Below, piece after piece: positions 34,822 to 47,194 of a stretch of DNA of 64,000 nt (positions are counted from its first letter, which is position 1; each line of letters starts with the position of its first letter). The DNA comes from Physcomitrium patens (taxonomy: Eukaryota > Streptophyta > Bryopsida > Funariales > Funariaceae). Location: positions 14,758,808 to 14,822,807 of the forward strand of contig NC_037264.1 in assembly GCF_000002425.4 (NCBI RefSeq). The letters are read 5' to 3'. The translations under genes were made by a program, and so were the position numbers. A model generated the notes under the pieces. The model worked only from the letters and a program-made list of their open reading frames with translations, did not search any database and was not told the DNA's origin.

Positions 34822-35712
34822 TCTTAAAAAGAATCCATAATTGCAAGAAGCTCTTTATCGTAGATCTCATAATTAATCTCAGTTGCTGAAATTTTTTTGG
34901 AAAGAAAAGCTATTAGATGAAATTTATTATCTATTTCTATTTGTGATAATATGGCATGCAAAGCAAACTCTGATGGATTTGTTTTCATATGAATGACTTA
35001 GAAAAGTTAACATAGTACAAGATTGGAACAGAAACAAAGGTTAGCTTTAAAGCTTCAAATGTTACTTTTGCTTCTTGATTCCATCAAAGTTTGTATTTAC
35101 AAATCAAATGTGTAAGTAGAGTTATAATTTAAAAGAAGTCTTTGATGAAGATCCGATAGTAATTGCCAAATCCCAAAAAACATTAGACATCTCAGACCAT
35201 TTTTGGGATCTTTCAATCCATAATTGTTAGAACTTTCTTAAGATCCATTATAAGTCTATCATTTGAATTGATGTAATCTAAGAAGTCAACTTGAGTAGTG
35301 TGGAATATACACTTTTTTATCTTGGCATAGAGTCCCGCATCTCTTAATTTTTGTAACACACGACAAACGTGAAGTTTATATTTTTTTTGTATTCTTAAAA
35401 TAGATCAAGATGTTGTTTAGATAACAAACAATAAAATAATCCAAAAAATCTCTAAAAACATCATTCATAAGATGTTGAAAAGCTATTGGTACATTTGTAA
35501 GTTCAAAAGACAAGACATTATATTCAAAATATCAATATTTGATTCAAAATACAATCTTTCATTCATCTCTTTCTTTGATGCATATTAGATTGTAAGCTCC
35601 TTATAGATCTATTTTTGTATAGATCTTAGCTTGATTCAACTAATGAAAAAGTCGAGATATTAAAGGTAGTAGGTACTTGTTCCTATTAGTGATCTTCTTA
35701 AGTCTTCAATAA

Positions 35713-36273
35713 TGTCAAGGACAAGAACTCGATGAAAAAGCAATTCAGATAAGTAAGCCTTCAATCAAAGAAAGATAACAAAATATAAATAAGCAAGTAT
35801 ATATATTGAAAGAGAAAGTAGATTGGCTATTACCAAAAGACAAGAAAAGTAGAGACCCTTGAAACTAGACTAGAAGTAAGAAAGGAGTTAATAAGAGTGA
35901 AGAAGGCTTCACTCTTGTCTCTATATATACTATCTAACTAGGGGCTTTGTGGCGACGTTCTATAGGACCTCCAATATGTGTTGACTTTGTAAGATACATG
36001 CCTTGACTTACAAGACAAGTTTTTCTACGTGTGGGCCACATAATTAGCTTGGTCTTCAAGCTAACAACATGTGTGGCACATGGCTAACTTGTTGACCACG
36101 TTTCTAGTCCAAAAATTCAATTAAAGACACCTATGAAGTCAAAACAGCGTCTATAAAGCTTCTAAGAAGCTTCTATTTTAAATAATATAGAATTAATTTA
36201 CTTTTACCTACTTTTATTTATTTCTACCTATTTGTATATGTAATTACTGGCTTACATGAGTATATCCGTGACA
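35713..36273 (-). repeat. 3' LTR of element D
   Basis: 561 bp, TGTCAAGG to GTGACA, followed by the polypurine tract (36274 on). It carries TTCtaaGAAgcTTC near 36,160. Confidence 0.9.
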
Positions 36274-36899
36274 TTACCCTCCCTTCTAGGGACGAGTTCC
36301 ACGAGGAGCGGTCATCATATGTTGAAAAAATCTATGATGTGACAAATTGTATTCGCCACATACTTTGATCTTTGTTCTCTTCGAAGATGATTGATAGGGC
36401 CTCTCAACTATCAATAGTGTCCCATACAAAGGCGGGAAGACCACCCAATTATTTGATCATTGTTGAGGCCTTTATAACTTCCTTCGAATAGAACATTTAG
36501 AATACCATCAAGAGTTGTTCCTATCTCTAGTAAAATCACCAAACATCGGGAGTCCCTTCTAAGGTTGTGATATCAAACGCGTTGTATTTTGCCATCTATT
36601 CAAAGAAGAACATATTGTTCTTAAAGAACTTCATCTCGATTGCGTCATCTTGAAGGTTATGACAATCGTAATGTCTCATCCAACAGGTCAGCAAATGAAG
36701 GCTCTTGAGTCGAATCCGCTGGTTGTTGGTTCTCTATCTCCTGAGCGTCACTACTACAAAGAAGCTATGAACAATGATTGAAAGTAGAATGTTATCTTAA
36801 TTAGATGTTGTTTCTTTTATAAAGAAGGTTTTCATCTTGATTTTGATGGATGTCGTCAATGAAAAGCCTCCACCACCTTTGCTGCATTTGCAAGATTCT

Positions 36900-39188
36900 T
36901 TATTGGCTCCCATGTGTGTTCATTAATGTCATATCTGCACCAATGGATAAGATATTCCAATTTATTTTGATGTCGCCTTGAATCTAAGACTTCTTCTACT
37001 TCAAACTCTTCATTATTGTCCACTTGTATAAGAGGAGGTGGAGCTTGTCATCTTCTTGATATGTCCACTGTCTTGTATGGTTGAAGAAGAGACACATGGA
37101 ATATTGGATGGAATTTTATTGACTCCGGTAGATGTAAACGATATGCAACTGGATTGATTTGTGTAGAAATAAAAAATGGTCCAAGTCTTCAACAGTCCAA
37201 CTTGTCACAAGGACGAGTGGTCTTGATATTACGACAAAGTAGCCATACCTTATCACCCAAGAAGAATGGTGGTTGTTCCTTTCAATAGACATCCGCATTG
37301 ACCTTTTGTTGTTCTTGAGCCTCTTTTAACTACGCCTTTATCGTTGCATATAGCAATGATAAATGAATCGCTAAATCTTTCGCAACAGGATTATCAACTT
37401 TTGAGAAGTCAAAAGTATCAAGTCATGGATGATAACCATAATTAGCAAAGAAAGGTGTTTGTTTTGTAGAAGAATGTATCATGTTATTGTAAGTAAACTC
37501 TGCCAATGACAAAAGAATTGTCCAATCATCTTGTTGGTAGTTAATGGTACATCTTAAATATTGCTCCAAAACTTGATTAACACGCTCCGTTTGTCCATCA
37601 ATTTGAGGATGGAATGTTGAAGATAGTTTTATATCCACTTTTAGAATCTTAAAAAGAGTCCGCCAAAATCTTGATACAAATTGATTCTCTTATCTAATAT
37701 AATATCCTTGGATAATCCATGATAGCGATAGATATTGTCAAGAAAGAGCTTAGCTGTTTCTTCACCTGTGATAGATTTTTTACATAGTACAAAATGTGCC
37801 ATCTTGGTAAAACGATCTACTATCACGAATACAGAGTCATAAGAACCTGAGATTGGAAGATCCGTGATGAAGTCTATAGAAACAAAAGACTATGGTTGTT
37901 CTGGAATGGGTAATGGCTGAAGAAGTCTAAAAGGTCGATGACGAGGAGTTTTTGATCTTGAGCAAACATCACATGATTGTACAAAATCTTTGATTGCCTT
38001 TCACATTTGAGGCCACCAAAAATCCCTAGATATCAGTTCCAAAGTCTTATTGTATCCTGCTGCAGGGAAGTCATGACGAGCTTGAAGAATATGTAAATGT
38101 GCTTCTCCTTTTGGAACATATAGGTGTCCTTTGAAATAGAGTAGGTTGTTCTTGAATTCAAATTTAGATGGATCATGAGATTTAGAAGAATTATTCTTGA
38201 TATCATGAATAAGAAGGTCTGAAGACATACTTAACTGGACTTGCTTAAGAAAAGTTAAATTAACAATCAATGTTGATTTTATTGCTCGAAGATCAAATTG
38301 CTCTAGCTTCAAGAGAACCATTCTTTGTTGCTCAAAAGCTCCATCTCGTTCTTTTGGTCCAAGATAAGAATGTCTAGACAAGGCATTGAATAAACCTTGT
38401 TATTTTCCTGGCCGATAAGTGATGATGAACTCGAATCTTGATAAAGACATGCTCCAACGAGCTTGACGACGATTTAATATGCATGCTGACATGAAATATT
38501 CAAGGTTCTTATGATCCATATACACGATGACTAGACTAAAAGCGCCTTCTAGATAATGATGCCATTCTTGAAAAGAATCCACAATTGCAAGAAGTTCTTT
38601 GTCATGGATTTCATAATTGATTTCAACTGCTGAGAATTTTCTTGAATGAAAGGCTACTAGATGAAGTTTGTTATCTGTTCCCATTTAAGATAAAATCACA
38701 CCCAGAGCAAAGTCTGATGCATGTGTTTCCATAAAGAATGCTTTGGAAAAATCAACACGATACAAGATTGGTGCAGAAACAAATGCTGTCTTCAAAGATT
38801 CAAAAGCAACTTCCGCTTCTTGATTCCATTGGAGTTTGTCTTTACAAGTCAAATGTATAAGTGGAGCTGCAACTTGAGAGAAGTTTTTGATGAAGATCCG
38901 ATAATAGTTGGCAAATTCTAAAAAGCATTGGACATTTCTTACCATTTTTAGAATCTTCCAATCTATAATAGTTTGAACTTTCTTAGGATCCATCATAAGT
39001 CCATCATTTGAAATGATGTAACCTAAGAAATCGACTTCAGTAGTGTGGAATACATACTTTTCTATTTTGGCATAGAGTCCTACATATCTTAATTTTTGTA
39101 ACACAAGACGAACATGAAGTTCATGTTCTTGTGGATTCTTAGAATAGATCAAGATGTCGTCTAGATAATAGACTACAAAATCGTCCAA
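36900..39188 (-). pseudogene. pol fragments of element D: RT, RNase H, integrase, chromodomain
   Basis: In transcription order: RT 38685..39188 (YYLDDILIYSKNPQEHELH), RNase H 38400..38684, H2C2 region 38001..38381, integrase core in two pieces 37641..37826 and 37423..37638 ([16 protein letters not shown]), and a chromodomain-like stretch at about 36,900-37,040 visible on the minus strand but interrupted. RT and RNase H are split by the same TAA as in element B. Confidence 0.85.
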
Positions 39189-39956
39189 AAACTCTCAAAA
39201 AATATCATTCATTAGATGTTGAAAAGCTATTGGTGCATTTGTAAGTCCAAAAGGCATGATATTGTATTCAAAATACTCATACCTAGTTCGAAACGTAGTC
39301 TTTTATTCATCTCCTTTTTTGATGCGTACTAGATTTTATGCTCCCCAAAGATCTATTTTTGTATAGATTTTAGCTTGATTCAGTTGATCAAGAAGTCCAG
39401 ATATTAAAGGTAGTCGATATCTATTTTTGATGGTAATCTTGTTGACTCTTCAATAATCAATACACATCGACAATGATCCATCTTTTTTCTTCACAAATAG
39501 AATCGGAGCTCCTCCCAAAAATTTAGAATGGCGTAAGAAATTCTTGACTAGATTTTCTTCAATATACTCCTTGAGTTCAATCAACTCATTTTGTGATAAA
39601 CTATAGATTGGTCCGAATGGCGGTTGTACTCCTTCTCAAAGGTCAATTGAGCAATCATAGGGACGATGTTCTAAAAGTGTATCTGCATTCTTTTTTTTGA
39701 ATACATCTTGAAATTCTTGATATTGGCTTAGAATGCCACTTGAAGTCTTTTCACCAGTAGAAATAGGTGTGACATAAATAATATATGCTAATTCTTTCCT
39801 AGCAGCATGTAAGAAAGCTTTTCTACATATAAATATGGGTTTAATTGAACTAGACTTATGACTCTCTACTTGATTAATTACACTGTTAGTTATACTTTTA
39901 AAAAAAATAAGAGTTCAAGAAATTCAATCTATTTGAGGGTTGTATTTTTTTAACCA
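39189..39956 (-). pseudogene. RT N-terminal region of element D
   Basis: Holds the RT fingers and palm upstream of YLDD and the spacer to protease. It reads as homologous to the matching part of element C (42,102-42,580) and is absent from element A. Several stops interrupt it, so no long frame exists. Confidence 0.65.
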
Positions 39957-40310
39957 CTATAAACCTAAAATGACTGGATTAGAGGGAGATCTAATGATAT
40001 TAAATACTACAAAGCTATTATGATCATTGATTATTACTTCTATATGAAGGATTTCATGAGTAATATCTCCAGAAGACAATGGACGACCATCTATGACTTC
40101 TTCATGAATAGGTTTAGTTTTCTTTACTAAAGATATGTTATGTCTTTTAGTAAATTCTTCATCTAAGAAACATGCTGAGGCTCCTGAATCTAACAAGGCA
40201 GAGACTTTGTAATGTTTAGGTCCTAAAATAACATTTAATGTAAAACAAGGAGAGGGCTCTGAGGAGAGAATAGGACCTTTACTACATATTGTGTAAGGTT
40301 CTAGCCGCAC
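39957..40310 (-). pseudogene. aspartic protease of element D
   Basis: Starts MRLEPYTICSKGP and contains ALLDSGASACFLDEEFTKRH, a retropepsin active site (D-S-G) in good shape, ending NPVILGL at a stop. It is the best-preserved protease of the family in this window. Confidence 0.85.
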
Positions 40311-40399
40311 GGTCCCTATTGTAGCTGGATAAATTCGTTTTCTGACATATTGTCTTCTTTGACAGCCATACTCCTCATTTTGTGATTGCGTCGTTTCTT

Positions 40400-41260
40400 T
40401 AGATAATGTTGAGCAATATCATTTGATTCTCCACAATATAAACATAATCCTTCTTGATGACGACAAGTCTTTTCTTGCTCAATAAGAAGTTTTAAACATA
40501 CTACATCAATTTACATATCCTCTACTTCCGAATGTATAAGTTGAAGAGGTGTTGGTGTTTCCATTGAATTATAGTAACGTTGAGGTCCACTTGTACGGTT
40601 CTCAAATCAAAATTCAGAAAGGCGATTGTCACACTTCACAGCAAAGTCAATTACTTGACTCAATGTTTGAGGATCAGGTAAGTTGAGCATTAATTTTTTT
40701 ACCTCATATTGTAATCTGTAAAAAAGTTGGCTAATAAGTGCAGCATCATCCCACTTGATATTAGTTGTAAGTTGTCAAAATTATGAAGCGTACAACGTTA
40801 CTGATCGATTGTCTTGTCATAAAATATGGATCTTATTGGTTGCAACATGAATTGCATCATGTTCTCTATGCATGGATCAAAACTCCATCAGAACAGCCTC
40901 TAGATTATTTAATATTGGATCTCGTCATTCAAGAAAAGATGAAAACCGCGATAGTGTTGAACTTGAAAAAAGCGTATCAATGAACTTAACTTGCGATCCT
41001 GGAATTGGATAGCTTTGGAGTTGAAATTCAATCACAAGTTGTACTTGATTAATAAATCCTCAAAACTTGGATATGGTGCCATCAAACTTCTCAGGGAGGA
41101 CAATTCTTGGTTTTGTAATACTGGAAGGGCATTTCACCATAGGAGAAGGGACATGGTTTGGTGCAGATGTTGAAGCAACTCCAACCATTTCTATATCTTC
41201 ACTTCCTGTCAATCTTGTTGCTCCTTGTCGTGGTAAATTAAGTTGATGCATCGCAAGCAT
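40400..41260 (-). pseudogene. gag region of element D
   Basis: 41060..41260 is the gag start (MLAMHQLNLPRQGATRL, KPRIVLPEKFDGTISKF). The zinc-knuckle part lies near 40,430-40,480 on the minus strand. Stops split the region. Confidence 0.7.
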
Positions 41261-41499
41261 TAATTCCCTTAATTGCTCTTACATTTGTGCCATTGCACTC
41301 TTCATTTCAATAAGTTCTACCATGATAACACTTAAAAAAGAGAAGATGTCTAATATCGCTCAAGATAAATAGAAGAGAGGACTTGAGAATAAAGAAAATA
41401 CTAAAGATAATATCAATTTAAAAGAGGGTAATCCGCAACTTCTAATATACTTATATTTTATTAAGAAAAAAAGGTAATCCACTCTTAATCAAGATTAGA

Positions 41500-41535
41500 C
41501 AAAGCTCTGATATTGTAGGTGTATTCTTGTCAATC
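41500..41535 (-). other. primer-binding region of element D
   Basis: Minus strand next to the LTR: GATTGACAAGAATAC, complementary over nine bases to the predicted transcript start. About 22 nt further in lies TATCAGAGC, the core of an initiator-Met tRNA site but without the TGG that pairs with the tRNA CCA end. Confidence 0.5.
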
Positions 41536-42096
41536 TGTCGAGAACAAGAACTCGATGAAAAAATAATTCAGACAAGTGAGCCTTGACTCAAAGAAAAATA
41601 TAAAAATATAAATAAACAAGTATATATATTGAAAGAGAAACTAGAATGGCTATTGCCAAAAGACAAGAAAATTAGAGACCCTTGAAACTAGACTGGAAGC
41701 AAGAAAGGAGTTGACAAGAGTGAAGAAGGCTTCAGTCTTGTTTCTATATATATTATCTAACTAGGAGCTACGTGGTGACATTCTATAGGACCTCTAATAT
41801 GTGTTGACTTTGTAGGATACATGCCTTGACTTACAAGGCAAGTTTTTCTACGTGTAGGCCACATAATTAACTTGATCTTCAAGCTAACAACATGTGTGGC
41901 ACATGGCCAACTTATTGACCACGTTTCTAATCCAAAAAGTCAATCAAAGACACCTATGAAGTTAAAGTAGCATCTATGAAGCTTCTAGGAAGCTTTCATT
42001 TTAAATACTATAGAATTAACTTAATTTTATTTACTTTTACTTATTTTTACCTATTTGTATATGTAATTATTAGCTTACATGAATATGGTTGTGACA
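41536..42096 (-). repeat. 5' LTR of element D
   Basis: 561 bp, begins TGTCGAGAAC and ends GTGACA. TATA (TATATATA) lies near 41,750 on the minus strand, with the ACTCTTGTCAAC segment about 30 nt downstream of it. Confidence 0.9.
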
Positions 42097-42577
42097 AATA
42101 ATCAACACACATCTACAATGATCCATCTTTTTTCTTCACAAATAGAATTGGAGTTCCTACTAGAGATTTGGAATGGCATATGAAGTTCTTGGCAAGATTC
42201 TCTTTAATATATTCTTTGAATTTGGCAAATTTATTTTGTGATAAATTATAGATTGTTCCAAATGGCGGTTGTGCTTCTTCTTGAAGGTTAATTGAATAAT
42301 CATAGGGATGATTTTTTGGAAGAATATTTTCATTTTTTTTCTCAAATACATCTTAAAAATCTTAATATTGGCTTCAAATATCACTTGAAGTCTTTGCACC
42401 ATTAAAAATAGGTGTGGCATAAATGATGTAAGGTGATCTTTTTTTTGTAGCATGCAAGAAAGCTCTTGTACCTACAAATATAGGTTTAATTGTACTAGAT
42501 TTGTGATTTTCTATTTGATTAACTACACTCTTAATTATACTTTTAAAAAAGTCAAGAGTATGAAAAATCCAATCTAC

Positions 42578-43887
42578 TCAAGGATTGTGTTTTTGTAACC
42601 ATGATAAATCTAAAATGATTGAATTAAAAGAAGATCTAATGATATTAAATACCACAAAGCTATTATGATTATTAGTTATTATTTCTATGGAAAAGATTTC
42701 ATGAGTAACATCTCCAAAAGACAACAGGTGACCATCTATGACTTCTACATGAATAGATTTAGTTTTCATTACTAAAAATAAGTTAAGTCTTTTAACTAAT
42801 TCTTCATGTAAGAAACATACTAAGGCTCTTGAAACTAACAAGACAAAGGCTTTGTAATGTATAGGTCCTAAAATAATATTTAATATAAAACAAGGAGAGG
42901 ATTTTGAGGAGAGATTAGAACCTTCATTAGGTATTGTAGGTGGACAAACTCATTTTCTAATATATTATTTTCTTTGATATTTTTATTCTTCATTTTATAA
43001 TTGTATCACTTCTTTGCACAATATTGAGCAGTGTGCTTTGATTCTCCTTAATATAAGCACAATCCTTTTTGATAGCGACGAGTCTTTTTTTACTTAGTAA
43101 GAGGTTTGAAACATACTGCATCAATTTATATATCCTCTACTTCTGAATGTATGTCTTGAAGAGGCGTTGGTATTGCCATTGAATTATAATAATGTTGAAG
43201 TCCACTTATCTGACTCTCAGATCAAAATTTGAAAAGTCAATTGTTATACTTCACATCAAAGTTAATTATTTGATTCAATGTTTGAAGATTAGATAAGTTG
43301 AGCGTCATTTTTTTTACTTCATATTGTAATCTATAGAAAAATTTTCTTATCTATGCGACATCATCCTACTTGATATCAGTTGCAAGTTATCAAAATTGTG
43401 AAGCATATAATATTATGGATCAATTGCCTTGTCATAAAATACGGATCTTGTTGATTACAACATGAGTTGCATCATATTCTCCATACATGGATGAAAACTT
43501 TACTTAAAAAGCCTCCAAATTATCCAATATTAGATCTCGTCGTTCAAAAAAAGATGAAAACCATGATAATGTTGAATCTGAAAGAAGTGTACCAATGAAT
43601 CTAAATTATGATCTTGGAATTGGATAGCTTTACGATTGAAGTTCAATCACAAGTTGTACTTGATTGATAAATCTTCAAAACTTGGATCTTGTACCATCAA
43701 ACTTTTCAAAGAAGGCAACTCTTGGTTCTCTAATACCAGATGGATGTTCCACCATAAAAGAAGGAACATGATTGGATGCAAATGTTGAAGCAACTCTAAT
43801 CATATCTATGTCTTCACTTCCTACCATTCTTGTTGCTCCTTGTAGTGATAAATTGAATTGATGCATCACAAGCATTAACTCCCTCAA
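42578..43887 (-). pseudogene. protease and gag remnants of element C
   Basis: 42578..42841 is the protease remnant; the active site LDSGA has become LVSRA. 43675..43887 is gag (MRELMLVMHQFNLSL, EPRVAFFEKFDGTRSKF). The zinc knuckle between them is no longer readable. Confidence 0.75.
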
Positions 43888-44158
43888 TTACTCTTGCATT
43901 TGTGCCATTGCACTCTTCATTTCAAGAAGCTCTACCATGATAATACTTAAAAAATAAATGTCTAATATTACTCAAGACGAATAGAAGAGGGGACTTCAGA
44001 ACAAAAAAGATATTAAGAATAATATTAGTTTAGAAGAGGATAATCTACAACTTCTAATACACTTATGTTTTATCAAGAATAAGGGGTAATCCACTCTTAA
44101 TTAAGAAAAAAAAAAAAAAAAAAAAAACTAGAATATTATAAATACACTCTTATTAATC

Positions 44159-44706
44159 TATTAACAATATAAACTAAAAAAAGATGTATAAACTTTAAAA
44201 ATATGTTTTAAAAGAAAAGTGCCAAAATAGAAATAAAGTAATATGTATATTAAAAGGAAACTGAATTGGCTATTGCCAAATGACAAAGAAACTAGAGACT
44301 CTTAAATCTAAACTAAAAGCAAGAAAGAAGTTGATAAGAGTAAAGAGGGCTTCACTTTTACTTCTAAATATATTATCTAACTAGGAACTATGTGGCAATG
44401 TTCTATAGGACCTCTAATATGTTTTGACTTTGCAGGACACATATCTTAGCTTATAAGGTAAGTTTTTTACATATGAGCCACATAATTAACTAATTCTTCA
44501 AGCTACCAATATGTGTGATATATGGCCAACTTGTTGACCATGTTTTTAACCTAAAAAGTCAATTATAGATATCTATAAAGTCAAAGCAATGTCTACATAT
44601 CTTCTAAGAAGTTTCTATAGAAGATATTATGGAATTAATCTATTTTTACCTACTATTATCTATATCATATAGGTAATTATTGGTTTACATGTGTATGTCC
44701 ATGACA
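44159..44706 (-). repeat. 5' LTR of element C
   Basis: About 548 bp ending CATGACA. Its outer start has mutated from TG to TA. TATA and the segment ACTCTTATCAAC are still recognisable on the minus strand near 44,300-44,370. Confidence 0.75.
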
Positions 44707-45924
44707 GAGAGTTAATTTGATCTTGGATTTTCATTGATCAATTTTTTATATATTAATTGGTTAAATTTGAAACTTTTTTAGAATATGTATCTTGTTGTTA
44801 GCTTTCTAAAAAGCTATCACATATTCAAATTGAAATTGAAGTGAATTTGTAGTGAATGTTTGATTAGATAGGGATTTATTGCCTTAGCAATTTTGTGTAC
44901 TTCATATTTGAAAAGATATTTCCTAATGTGTGGTTGCTATTTGAAAGTGATTGTTTTGGATTCGAAGCAATTAAAAGATGTGCTTTAGCGTGGTATAAGT
45001 TTCATTACAATTGCATTAATATTTAATTTTTGGCAATTTTTTGAGTGGAGAGAGGTTGCTTTCTTAAGCAAAATATAATTGAGGATAGTGATTTCTATTT
45101 CATCAATCATTTAGCTTATTGATTTTATGTACTATTTTTTAAATTTTATGTTTAATTTTTTTCTTTAATATTCAAAAAAAAGATAAGGTAAAATAATGGA
45201 ATAATATATAAATATAATACAAGATAAAACTAAATTAAAAATCAAATCAAAAATAAAAAATAAAAACATAATATCAAAAAAAATTAAAAATAAAATTAAT
45301 TAAAATTAAAATTTAATTTAAGATTTATTTTTATTTTTATGTTATTTAATCTTATTCTATTTTACTTTCTTATTTTAATTTCTTATTATATTTTTATTTT
45401 TATTATTTTTTTTTTCTTATCTTATTATCTTTATTTTTTTGTTTTATTTTTACTATTATTTTTATTTACTAATATTTTTTTCTTTTTTACAAGCATGTTC
45501 AGTTTTAAGTATAAATGTAAGTCTCATGGCCTTAATCTTAGTCTCCTACCTACATCTAAGGTGCTACAATATATAAAACTTGTGCACCTCTTATTCTATA
45601 AGGACTAGATTAATTGCTGATTCTTCTATTTTCTACTAGTATGTGAGTTCCACCAATTCATCTTAATTGATAGATTCATTAAAAATATAATTTTAGATCA
45701 TTTAAGAATAAAAATACTAAGATTAGAGAATCTTTTGATTATTTTATTATTTATTAGAATCTAAAAATATTTATAAGTTACAAAAGTCTAATTAGAAGAA
45801 AAGTTATAAGAATAGAGTCTTATTAAATATTAGAAGCAATTATCTTAATTAATTTTTTTTATTAATAAATATTAATAAATATTTATTAAATTAATATTTA
45901 TATTGGTTTTTTTATCTATTCTCA
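44707..45924. other. AT-rich spacer
   Basis: No gene seen. Pyrimidine- and purine-biased low-complexity DNA around 45,160-45,500. Near 45,510-45,600 (reverse strand) there is a short repeat related to those at 26,650 and 33,000. Confidence 0.55.
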
Positions 45925-46160
45925 AGGACATGAATCTCAAAAAATTAAAATGTCAATATACTCTTGTTACACTTGAAAAGACTAAAAAACCACTCAAAGA
46001 TGATATAGTATTAAAGTAGAATGGCTATTACCAAAAATAAGAAGATTAAAAAAAATTTAAACAAGACTAAGGACTAAAAAGGTATTGACAAGAATAAAGA
46101 AGGCTTCACTCTTGCTTCTATATATATTCTTTAACTAGGAGCTACATGACAATATCTTGG
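45925..46160 (-). repeat. truncated LTR relic of the gypsy family
   Basis: TCTCAAGGACATGAATCTC, GAATGGCTATTACCAAAA, GAAGGCTTCACTCTTGCTTC and TATATATTCTTTAACTAGGA follow the order of the element A LTR. It ends near 46,160, where a local inverted and direct repeat (AACTAGGAGCTACATGACAA, twice) begins. Confidence 0.72.
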
Positions 46161-46499
46161 TACGTGACAATACCTTGATGATAATTTCTATAATTTTCCT
46201 ACCTTGAATTTAACTAGGAGCTACATGACAATCATCAAGGTAGGAAAATAAGTTGATATTAGCATCACAAAAAAATTATAGAAATTTTTGGAATTTTTTT
46301 AAAAAATATTTTAAAATTTTTAGAGAAAATTTTAAAACTTTGATAAATTTGAGTTTTATCACCTTAGAAATTGTTATGAAGAAGTGGTGCAAAATTTGAA
46401 AGCAATAAAAGATTCTTAAGTTAATTGGATATTTTTTGTATTTTTAATTTTACTATTTTTTGCATTTTTATATTTTTGAATACAATAATAAAGCCAAAA

Positions 46500-46632
46500 A
46501 TACAAAAAAAAAAAAAAAAAAAAAAAAAATGGTGTAGATATTATAAGAAACATCACATAGTTGGTCAAAAGGAGACATAAAGGAGACGTTAAAGAGTAAA
46601 GGAGACTTAAAGGAGACGATAAAGAGACGTTG
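46500..46632. repeat. A-tract and GGAGAC repeat
   Basis: A homopolymer A run (about 46,501-46,529) is followed by repeated GGAGAC(A/G)T(T)AAA units at about 46,569-46,632. Confidence 0.6.
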
Positions 46633-46703
46633 CAACTCAATTCATAGTCCTTGACACCACATGTTTTAATTTTAAGTCGACACCTTACATTTTAATTCAT
46701 TCT

Positions 46704-46793
46704 GAGCCATGAATTTGAGGTGGAACCAAATGTGAACCATGTGACTGAGGTAAAACTAATTTCGAGCCATATATTTGAGGTATGAACCTCCAT
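46704..46793 (+). repeat. 30-bp tandem repeat, three copies
   Basis: Copies start at 46704, 46734 and 46764, each beginning GA(G/A)CCAT followed by a TGAGGT core. The period is exactly 30 bp with several mismatches. It lies about 400 bp upstream of the CCD start. Confidence 0.75.
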
Positions 46794-47194
46794 GAACGTT
46801 TTCATTGCTTACATACTCGAGCAACTTTTGACGAGAAGGATATCTAGCAAATCAGATGTTGAAGTGTGCCAATGCACAGCATGTGTAGAACAATAAGAAA
46901 TTCAGTTGGAATCTTGCAATCCAGAATGCAGCCACAGAAAAATACAAAAACACGTTTCCTCGTGGGTTCGTACGCTTTGCCAATAGTGTCATTGTACGCA
47001 TTACGGACGAGAGACTTACACCATAAATATCGTCTGATGGTAGGTTGTTACAATCGAACTGCTGTGTTGGAGTTTTCCGAACTTCATTTCATCCACTTGA
47101 TCGATTGATCGATCACTCAGTAGTCACGATCCGTCATTGAGGTGTTACATAGTAACGATTGAGATCATCTATTTGTTAACCAATCCCTGCCATA

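Larger units (their letters stand above)
35713..42096 (-). mobile_element. Ty3/gypsy retrotransposon D, most complete copy, nested in C
   Basis: 6,384 bp with two 561-bp LTRs (35713..36273 and 41536..42096) and the 5-bp duplication AATAA (35708..35712 and 42097..42101). Removing it and one AATAA rejoins element C at CTTCAATAA / TCAACACAC, matching the uninterrupted sequence inside D itself (near 39,450). Internal order is the same as A, with RT present. Stops still interrupt pol and gag, so it is probably not autonomous. Confidence 0.94.
33158..44706 (-). mobile_element. Ty3/gypsy retrotransposon C, old, interrupted by element D
   Basis: Element C is in two parts, 33158..35712 and 42097..44706, split by the insertion of D. 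The left part has a truncated 3' LTR (33158..33461), a polypurine tract, then heavily decayed integrase, RNase H and RT. The right part has protease (42578..42841, active-site region destroyed), gag (43675..43887) and the 5' LTR (about 44159..44706). Around 33,921 roughly 0.9 kb found in element A (chromodomain and integrase C-terminus) is missing. Many stops and substitutions make it clearly older than D. Confidence 0.88.

Noticed and set aside
45339..45608. 89-codon frame of Phe, Leu, Ile and Tyr
   Set aside because: Translation of a T-rich low-complexity tract; no start context or family similarity.
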